Below, piece by piece: positions 1 through 5,035 of a stretch of DNA of 5,035 nucleotides (positions are counted from its first letter, which is position 1; the number at the start of each line of letters is the position of its first letter). Source of the stretch: CADCTB01 sp036269435 (lineage in GTDB: Bacteria; Actinomycetota; Acidimicrobiia; Acidimicrobiales; AC-14); NCBI GenBank assembly GCA_036269435.1, contig DATASA010000199.1, positions 1 through 5,035 of the forward strand. Direction: 5' to 3'. The notes beneath the pieces are model-generated. The model was not told where the DNA came from and did no database searches. It saw only the letters and a list, made by a program, of their open reading frames with translations. A program made the translations under genes and the position numbers.

Positions 1-2007
1 GGCCGCCTCCTGGAAACGACCGGCCCGGATGAGCATCCGGACCGCCTCGACCTGGGCCTCGGCCCAGGCCCGGTGGGTGGACGGGATGCGGTCGTACGCG
101 GCGAGGGCACCGGCGACGTCGCCCGCCGCGGCCCGGCACCGGGCCAGGCCCTGGGCTGCGGCGATGTAGTTGGGGTCGATGGTGACGACGGTGTCGTACA
201 GCGCGGCCGCGGCGGCCAGGTCGCCGGCACGCTCGGCGGTGATGGCCGCGGCCAGCTTGGGCGCCACCTCGCCGGGGACCTCCGAGCGGCAGCGGTCGAA
301 GGCGGTGGCGGCACCGGCCAGGTCGCCGGCGTCGAGATCGCTGACTCCCCGCAACCACACCGCCCGCCACTCCCACGGGTCGTCGGCCTCCACCCGGTCG
401 AGCTCGGCCGCCGCGGCCCGGCCGTCGCCGGCCTCGATCAGGGCCCGGGCGAGGCGCAACCGGACCTCGACGGTGCCGGCCACCGCCCCCGAGGACACGG
501 CGCGGCGAATGTCGGCGGCAGCCGCGTCGGGGGCGACCCCGGCCAGGCCCGAGAGGAACTGGGCGGCGGGGTCGGCGGCGTCGACCGCGAGCGCAGGCAC
601 GCTGCCGTCGAGCGGGGCGGGCCCGAACACGGTCGACGGGACGACCTGGGGGTCGCCCGTTTCGATGGCGACCACCTCCCGCAGGACGCCGAGTGCCTGC
701 TCCCCCAGCTCGCCGACGGTCTGGAAGCGGTCGTCGGGCTGGGGGGCGGTCGCCTTGAGGAGGAGGCGGTAGAAGGAGTCGAACCGGGCCAGTACGGGAT
801 GGTCGGCGGGGTTGGGCAAGAGGTGCTCGAACTGCTTCTGGTAGCCGCGGAAGTCGAGGGTCAGCACCGCCAGCGTCCGGCCGATCGTGTAGATGTCGGA
901 CGGGACCGAGGGCCCCACGTCGGCGATCTCCGGTGCCTGGAAGCCGGCGGTGCCGTAGACGTCGCCCGAGGGGTCGTCGAAGCGCCGCACCGCGCCCATG
1001 TCGATCAGCTTCACCTGGTCGCCCACCTGGATGAGGTTGTCGGGCTTGAAGTCGCAGTAGAGCAGGGCCCGGCTGTGCAGGTAGGCGAAGGCGGGGAGGA
1101 TGGCGAGAATGAAGGCCAGCGCCTCCTGGACCGGCATGGGGTCGGCCTTGCCGCCGTTGGCCGCCCGGCGCTGCGCGAGCATCTGCTTGAGCGACCGGCC
1201 GCCCACGTACTCCATCACGATGTAGCCCGAGCCCCGGTCGGTGACGAAGTTGAAGATGCCGACGATGTTCGGGTGCGACAGCTCGGCCAGGAACTGGCGC
1301 TCGGCGACGGCCACCCGCATGGCGGCCTCGTCCCCAGCGTCGAGCAGGCCCTTCAGCACGACCCAACGGTCGTTGACCGCCTTGTCCTTGGCCAGGTAGA
1401 TCCAGCCCAGCCCGCCGTGGGCCAGGCAGCCGACGACCTCGTACTGGCCGCCGATGATCTCGCCCCGCCGCAGCTTGGGCTCGAAGTCGAACCGGTGGCG
1501 GCACTGGCTGCACACGCCGGTGAGGCGGCCCTGCGGCGCGTCCGGGCGGGCCCGGCCGACCGGGGCGCCGCAGTTGGAGCAGTACCGCTTGTCCTCGGCG
1601 ACGGTGGGGTCGGCCAGCACGACGGTGGCCGGGTCGACGGTCGGCGCGGGGGCGACGTCGACCAGGCCGGCGCCGATCCCTCCGGTCCGCCGACTGGTCG
1701 TGCGACCGGTGCTGCCGGTGCGCCGGGTCCCGTGCGAGCGGGCCGAGCCGGTGGTCAGCGTCCCGGTGGTGCCGGCCGGGGGCGGGGCGGACGCGGCGGG
1801 ACGGGCCGACGGCGCGGCCGTGGGCGCCCGGGTGGGGGGCGGCGGGGGCGACGTCCGGCCGTTGACGGTCGACTTCGACTTCGACTTCGCCGCCGGCGGG
1901 GCTGCCGCCGCGGCCACAGGGGCCTTGGTGCCACACGTGTCGCAGTAGCCGTCGGCCGCGATCCGGCCGGGGCAGCCGGGCTGGGTGCAGCGGGCGCCGG
2001 TGGTCAT
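1..2007 (-). CDS. pknG: PknG-type serine/threonine protein kinase (zinc modules, kinase, TPR), 3' end cut by window
   Basis: This is a soluble kinase that phosphorylates Ser/Thr; in mycobacteria PknG controls 2-oxoglutarate use by phosphorylating the FHA protein GarA. I translated 669 codons without a stop. Residues 7-25 carry a C-X4-C-X9-C-X2-C cysteine module. Residues 30-110 are a Pro/Ala/Ser/Thr-rich linker. A rubredoxin-like domain has CSNC at 143-146 and CSQC at 166-169. The kinase domain spans about 189-445: glycine loop AHGGLGWIYLA (196-206), K219, E236, catalytic loop YCDFKPDN (317-324), DMG (336-338) and YGTAGFQAPE (351-360). Cys318 before Asp319 makes it a non-RD kinase, as PknG is. 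The segment VLREVVA (441-447) leads into the PknG-type C-terminal region, with TPR-like helix pairs from about 513 onward. Mycobacterial PknG has about 750 residues, so roughly the last 100 are missing here. The start is the only good ATG, with GAGG six bases upstream, and it overlaps the previous stop. No transmembrane segment is visible. Assignment to the PknG family is very firm; the substrate in this organism is inferred. Confidence 0.96.
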   Translation of the reverse strand, partial: MTTGARCTQPGCPGRIAADGYCDTCGTKAPVAAAAAPPAAKSKSKSTVNGRTSPPPPPTRAPTAAPSARPAASAPPPAGTTGTLTTGSARSHGTRRTGSTGRTTSRRTGGIGAGLVDVAPAPTVDPATVVLADPTVAEDKRYCSNCGAPVGRARPDAPQGRLTGVCSQCRHRFDFEPKLRRGEIIGGQYEVVGCLAHGGLGWIYLAKDKAVNDRWVVLKGLLDAGDEAAMRVAVAERQFLAELSHPNIVGIFNFVTDRGSGYIVMEYVGGRSLKQMLAQRRAANGGKADPMPVQEALAFILAILPAFAYLHSRALLYCDFKPDNLIQVGDQVKLIDMGAVRRFDDPSGDVYGTAGFQAPEIADVGPSVPSDIYTIGRTLAVLTLDFRGYQKQFEHLLPNPADHPVLARFDSFYRLLLKATAPQPDDRFQTVGELGEQALGVLREVVAIETGDPQVVPSTVFGPAPLDGSVPALAVDAADPAAQFLSGLAGVAPDAAAADIRRAVSSGAVAGTVEVRLRLARALIEAGDGRAAAAELDRVEADDPWEWRAVWLRGVSDLDAGDLAGAATAFDRCRSEVPGEVAPKLAAAITAERAGDLAAAAALYDTVVTIDPNYIAAAQGLARCRAAAGDVAGALAAYDRIPSTHRAWAEAQVEAVRMLIRAGRFQEAA
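1871..1888 (-). repeat. Three tandem six-base units encoding KSKSKS in the kinase linker
   Basis: The unit GACTTC (plus strand) is repeated three times without change and encodes Lys-Ser three times at residues 41-46 of the kinase. It lies in the low-complexity linker between the first cysteine module and the rubredoxin-like domain. The copy number could vary between strains without breaking the frame. Confidence 0.8.
2004..2007 (-). other. ATGA stop/start overlap coupling the 379-residue protein to pknG
   Basis: On the minus strand the four bases read ATGA: ATG (2007-2005) starts the kinase and TGA (2006-2004) ends the upstream gene. This arrangement usually allows terminating ribosomes to restart and keeps the two products in step. 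It also fixes the kinase start and makes a separate promoter between the genes unlikely. Confidence 0.95.
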
Positions 2008-3143
2008 CGCACGCCTCGCGCCACCGAGTTCACCGCGGCCACGTAGTCCTGCAGCAACGCCTCGGCCGAGTCCAGCGCGCACGGCGCGGAGTAGAGGACG
2101 TCCTTGGCCTGGGCGTACAGGCGGGCCAGACGCCCGTCCTCGTCGCCGCCCGACGCGGCGGCCTTGGCCCGGTAGGCGTCGAGCAGCCCCCGCAGCTCGT
2201 TGCGCCGGGCCAGTGGCGCGGCGTTGGCGTCGGCCACGCGCTGCGCCTCGGCCCGGGTGGCGTCCGCCGCCCGGCGCCACGCGTCCAGGGCCGCTCCCGC
2301 GGCCTCCTCGCCCCCCGACGCAGCCTGGTCTCGAATGCGGTCGAGCCAGGGCCGTAGGGCCCGGTCGCCGTCCCGGCTCAGGTCGAGCGCGGCCACGACG
2401 CCGGCCGGCGCCGCCACCTTCTCCCGGGTCCTGGCCAGCGCGTCGGCGCCCCGGACGACCAGCGCCTCGATCTCGTCCAGCAGGGCGCCGGCCTCGGCCA
2501 GCTCCGCCGGCAGCTCGCGGTGGCGACGCTCCAGCAGCTCCACCCGTTCCCGGGCCGCGTCGAGCAGCGCGTCGAGGTCGCCCAGGCCGGTGGGGCCCGC
2601 CGGGTCGGCGGCCACCGCTGCGGTGTCGCGCTCGATGGCGGTCCGCACCTCGGTCAGCTCGACGTCGTCGGCCGCGCCGACCGCGGTCGCCCGCACGAGC
2701 AGGTCGCCGAACGTGGTGCGGGCGCCATCGAGGCGGGCCACCGCCTCGCGGGCGGTGGACGCCATCCGGGCCACGTCGGCTCCGAGGTGGTCGACCCGGA
2801 TGCCGATGTCCTCCAACAGCGCCGCCACGCTGATGGTGGTGGCGTCGGGCAGGGTCACCGCCGCGGGGCCGAGGAGCTGGTCGACGGCGACGTGGTCGCG
2901 CCCGGCGATGGCCGCCTGCAGGCGCTCGACCGCGTCCTTGGCCAGCGGGTAGCGCTCACAGGCCAGGGCCAGCGAGGCGACCAGGGCGGCGGCGGCGGCG
3001 TTGCCGGCGTCGGCTTGGCCCCGCACGAACACCATGTCGGTCCCGTTGTCGACGTCGAAGAGGGCGCCCGCAACCTCGGACAGCCGGATGTCGAGCTGCT
3101 TGGCGGCCTCGTCCGGCCTCGATGGCGTCATCGCACTCGTCAC
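2004..3143 (-). CDS. Alanine-rich helical protein co-encoded with PknG, possible soluble GlnX-like partner
   Basis: No enzymatic motif is recognised in these 379 residues. The protein is Ala/Arg/Glu/Leu-rich, with long predicted helices and coiled-coil-like stretches (about 110-175, 187-245, 278-307). No signal peptide or convincing transmembrane helix is visible, so it should be cytoplasmic; the Ala-rich run at 49-61 is too short and weak. The best-defined block is C-terminal: RNELRGLLDAYRAKA at 314-328, followed by RLYAQAKDVLYSAPCALDSA (341-360) and a final helix. From memory, blocks of this kind occur in proteins beside actinobacterial pknG, including the C-terminus of the mycobacterial membrane protein GlnX; I could not align them. 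Its TGA overlaps the kinase ATG by four bases, which implies coupled translation and a shared role. GTG at 3143 is preferred because AGGA lies five bases upstream; ATG at 3131 is the alternative. That the gene is real is well supported by frame, spacing and codon use; the function is inference. Confidence 0.86.
   Translation of the reverse strand: MTSAMTPSRPDEAAKQLDIRLSEVAGALFDVDNGTDMVFVRGQADAGNAAAAALVASLALACERYPLAKDAVERLQAAIAGRDHVAVDQLLGPAAVTLPDATTISVAALLEDIGIRVDHLGADVARMASTAREAVARLDGARTTFGDLLVRATAVGAADDVELTEVRTAIERDTAAVAADPAGPTGLGDLDALLDAARERVELLERRHRELPAELAEAGALLDEIEALVVRGADALARTREKVAAPAGVVAALDLSRDGDRALRPWLDRIRDQAASGGEEAAGAALDAWRRAADATRAEAQRVADANAAPLARRNELRGLLDAYRAKAAASGGDEDGRLARLYAQAKDVLYSAPCALDSAEALLQDYVAAVNSVARGVR
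2014..2017 (-). promoter_or_regulatory. Ribosome binding site of pknG
   Basis: The minus strand reads GAGG six bases before the kinase ATG, inside the last codons of the upstream gene. It supports this start in addition to the ATGA overlap. Confidence 0.7.
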
Positions 3144-3198
3144 CTGCTTCCTGGCTGCTCGTCCGGTGGTCCCGCCTACTCTGCCCGCTCCGGCGGCG
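3144..3198 (-). other. Short intergenic gap between peptidase gene and partner gene
   Basis: These 55 bases hold the ribosome binding site of the downstream gene. I see no TANNNT-type -10 box and no strong inverted repeat followed by a T-run. This fits read-through from the peptidase gene into the partner and kinase genes, although a promoter inside the end of the peptidase gene cannot be excluded. Confidence 0.5.
3149..3154 (-). promoter_or_regulatory. Ribosome binding site choosing GTG at 3143
   Basis: The minus strand reads CCAGGA, with AGGA ending five bases before the GTG at 3143. The alternative ATG at 3131 would lie 17 bases from AGGA, too far for normal initiation, so the GTG is preferred for the 379-residue protein. 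Confidence 0.65.
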
Positions 3199-4992
3199 CT
3201 ACTCCCCTCCGACCGCCCCGATCAGCCGCGGCAGCAGGAAGTCCAGTTCGGCCCGCATCTGCCGGACCCGCTCGTCGATCACCATCGACCCGTGGCCGGC
3301 GTCGAACCGGTACAGCTGGACCTCCCCTCCGCGGGCCCGAAGGGCGTCGACGTAGTTCATGACCTGGTCGATCGGGCAACGGCTGTCGTTGTCGCCGGCG
3401 ATCACCAGCACCGGGGCCCGTACCCGGTCGACGTACGTCAGGGGCGAACGCTCGACGTACAGCTCCCCGACTTCGTCCGGATCCCCGCCGAACAGTGTCC
3501 GGTCGAAGGCCTGCAGCGTCGGCGCCTCGTCGCGGAAGGCGGTCACGTAGTCGGCCACGGGCACGGCCGCGGAGGCGACCGCCCACCGTTGCGGGTGCAG
3601 CCCGAGGGCGAGGAGGGTGATGTAGCCGCCCCAGGAACCGCCGGCGACCGCGGCCCGGTCCGGGTCGACCACGCCGTCGGCGACCAGCGCGTCCAGCCCG
3701 GCCACGACGTCCTCGACCTCCGGGAAGCCGGGGTTGCCGACGAGGGCGTCCCGGAAGGCGGTCCCGTACCCGGTCGACCCCCGGAAGTTCACCATGGCGA
3801 CGGCCACGCCGTGGTCGACGAACGCCTGCACGTCGGGCAGGAACGTGTCGGAGTAGGCCCACGTCGGCCCGCCGTGGACGAGCATGACCACCGGGTGGGG
3901 GCCGTCGCCGGCCGGGGTGGCCACGAACCCATGGATTCGCTGGCCGGCCGGATTGGCGAACGACCACGACCGGAAGGGGCGGCCGGCCGGGGCCCGCTCG
4001 CCCGGCGGGGCGCAGACCTCGTCGCCGGCGACGGTGCGGACGGTGGCCGGCGTCGCCCCGCTGGCCAACCGGAACCAGATCTCGCCGTCCGGGCGGACGC
4101 CGGCGCTCGACACCGTCCCCTCGGGGTGCGGGATCCTCTCCAGGCCGCCGGTGGACAGGTCGATCCGGTGCAGCTGGCTGCGGCCCTCGTGCTCGTGGAC
4201 GAGGAGCAGGGCCGACCCGTCGGGCCACCAGTCCTCGATCTCCACGTCGCCCGGCAGGTCGACCGGGTAGTCCCGCCGCTCGCCGCTGGTCAGGTCCCAC
4301 ACCGCCGGGCGCTGGAGGCCCTCGCGCTCGTGGCTGAGCGCCAGGCGCTGGTCGCCCGGGACCGGGGACCAGCCGGCCACGCCGAGCCCGAGGTCGGGCC
4401 CGTCCCACTGGTCGCCCCGGACGTCGCCCGTGCGGGCGTCGACCACCCGCACGGCCAGGTGGATGGTGTCGCCGTGCTCGGCGTGGCCCAGGGCGAGGAG
4501 GGTGGAGTCACGGGAGAGGCCGGCCGCCTCGACGAGCTCGGCGTGGTGGTGGAGCAGCCGGGCGGAGGCGTCGCCCTCGGCCACGAACACCGAGAACCCG
4601 TCCTCGTCGGCCGTCCCGGCGACGACCAGGCCGTCACCCAGGCAGAGCCCGGTGGTCCAGGCGTCGGCCACGCCGGGCACCAGCGGCTTGGGGTCGCCGC
4701 CCTCGAAGGGGGCGACGCGCCAGTGGCCGACCTCGTCGCCGGTCACGTCGTGGAACCAGACCACGCCGGCGCCATCGGGCGTGGCTGCGCCGCCCAGCAC
4801 GCCGATGGGGTCGTCGGTGACCTGGCGGCGCAGGCCCGTGGCCCGGTCCCACGCGTAGACCTGCCACGCCCCGCTCTCGTTCGACGAGAACACGAGCCGG
4901 TCGGGCGCGTGCCGGGCCCAGTGGGGGAAGTCCAGGGACGCGGCCCGGAACCGCCGCTCCCAGGGCTCGATCACGTCGCCGATCGTACCCAC
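3199..4992 (-). CDS. S9-family serine peptidase (prolyl oligopeptidase / acylaminoacyl-peptidase type)
   Basis: This is a cytoplasmic serine hydrolase that should cleave short peptides or remove N-terminal residues; the exact specificity cannot be read. Over 597 residues, the first ~335 form a beta-propeller-like region with WD40/TolB-type repeats, such as YAWDRATG (46-53), VRVVDARTGD (181-190), VWDLTSGE (231-238) and HRIDLSTGG (275-283). The C-terminal ~250 residues are an alpha/beta-hydrolase. Visible motifs are HGGP (373-376), NFRGSTGYG (402-410), the nucleophile elbow GGSWGGY with Ser453, GDNDSRCP with probable catalytic Asp536, and DAGHGS with His567. Length and domain order fit the complete S9 family, and no key residue is missing. 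There is no signal peptide. The GTG at 4992 has GGAAG nine bases upstream. A GTG at 4974 would give a protein six residues shorter, starting just before IEPWERRF, and is favoured if the transcript is leaderless. The next gene starts 55 bases downstream on the same strand. A functional link to the kinase is not shown. Confidence 0.95.
   Translation of the reverse strand: MGTIGDVIEPWERRFRAASLDFPHWARHAPDRLVFSSNESGAWQVYAWDRATGLRRQVTDDPIGVLGGAATPDGAGVVWFHDVTGDEVGHWRVAPFEGGDPKPLVPGVADAWTTGLCLGDGLVVAGTADEDGFSVFVAEGDASARLLHHHAELVEAAGLSRDSTLLALGHAEHGDTIHLAVRVVDARTGDVRGDQWDGPDLGLGVAGWSPVPGDQRLALSHEREGLQRPAVWDLTSGERRDYPVDLPGDVEIEDWWPDGSALLLVHEHEGRSQLHRIDLSTGGLERIPHPEGTVSSAGVRPDGEIWFRLASGATPATVRTVAGDEVCAPPGERAPAGRPFRSWSFANPAGQRIHGFVATPAGDGPHPVVMLVHGGPTWAYSDTFLPDVQAFVDHGVAVAMVNFRGSTGYGTAFRDALVGNPGFPEVEDVVAGLDALVADGVVDPDRAAVAGGSWGGYITLLALGLHPQRWAVASAAVPVADYVTAFRDEAPTLQAFDRTLFGGDPDEVGELYVERSPLTYVDRVRAPVLVIAGDNDSRCPIDQVMNYVDALRARGGEVQLYRFDAGHGSMVIDERVRQMRAELDFLLPRLIGAVGGE
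4982..4987 (-). promoter_or_regulatory. Candidate -10 box TACGAT for a leaderless peptidase transcript
   Basis: The minus strand reads TACGAT, matching the actinobacterial TANNNT -10 pattern. It is followed by seven bases (CGGCGAC) and then GTG at 4974. This spacing would place the transcription start at or next to the GTG, the layout of leaderless genes common in actinobacteria. No convincing -35 hexamer is seen 17-18 bases upstream. If the box is real, the GTG at 4992 is upstream of the transcript and cannot be the start. A chance match is possible. Confidence 0.4.
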
Positions 4993-5001
4993 GGCCGTCG
5001 G

Positions 5002-5006
5002 CTTCC
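5002..5006 (-). promoter_or_regulatory. Possible ribosome binding site for GTG at 4992
   Basis: The minus strand reads GGAAG nine bases before the GTG at 4992. It is an acceptable but not strong Shine-Dalgarno match and competes with the leaderless model for the GTG at 4974. Confidence 0.4.
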
Positions 5007-5035
5007 AGCCTCGACGTACCGGTCGCGGCCCGGCG

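Noticed and set aside
73..2046. Plus-strand open frame of 657 codons opposite the kinase gene
   Set aside because: It is antisense to a gene with complete PknG motifs. Its Gly/Arg-rich translation has no recognisable domain, and long antisense frames are expected in DNA with such high third-position GC.
2854..3003. Possible transmembrane segment in the 379-residue protein around its Ala-rich run (residues 47-62)
   Set aside because: The run is short, dominated by alanine and flanked by charged residues, so it looks like a soluble amphipathic helix rather than a membrane span.
3144..3198. Possible terminator between the peptidase gene and the partner gene
   Set aside because: The stretch contains short GC-rich complementary pieces but no convincing hairpin and no T-run.
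2520..3362. Plus-strand open frame bridging the partner gene, the gap and the end of the peptidase gene
   Set aside because: It is low complexity (Gly/Arg/Val/Ala), without motifs, and antisense to two supported genes; the same reasoning applies to the frame at 1985-2833.
3176..4408. Minus-strand open frame of 410 codons in another frame within the peptidase gene
   Set aside because: Its Arg/Pro/Gly-rich translation is typical of a GC-rich shadow frame, and the overlapping peptidase frame carries the catalytic triad.

Overview
The window is very GC-rich and its codons end almost always in G or C. Together with a PknG-type protein kinase, a hallmark of actinobacteria, this points to a member of the Actinomycetota. 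The genus cannot be fixed from the sequence. An early-branching or uncultured lineage such as Acidimicrobiia is possible but is a guess.

All three real genes lie on the minus strand, so they read from right to left. (1) At 4992-3199 is a complete cytoplasmic S9-family (prolyl-oligopeptidase-like) serine peptidase with an intact Ser/Asp/His triad. Its start is ambiguous: a GTG with a ribosome binding site at 4992, or a GTG at 4974 placed like a leaderless start behind a TACGAT box. (2) After a 55-base gap with no visible promoter or terminator comes a 379-residue, alanine-rich, helical soluble protein at 3143-2004. It has no enzymatic motif, and I suggest it is a soluble counterpart of the GlnX-type partner of PknG. 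(3) Its stop codon overlaps the start of the third gene in an ATGA. This gene is a PknG-type serine/threonine kinase with zinc modules, a kinase domain and TPRs. It runs from 2007 to base 1 and is cut by the window edge after 669 codons.

The ATGA overlap argues that the 379-residue protein and the kinase are made together and work together. In mycobacteria PknG acts with GlnX and GlnH to sense aspartate/glutamate and control 2-oxoglutarate metabolism through GarA. An equivalent pathway here is inference. The peptidase may be only a transcriptional neighbour. No RNA genes, mobile elements, CRISPR arrays or phage features were seen. The two non-coding stretches (3144-3198 and 4993-5035) are short. 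The most notable points are the second cysteine module at the N-terminus of the kinase, the tightly coupled partner gene, and the possible leaderless promoter of the peptidase gene.
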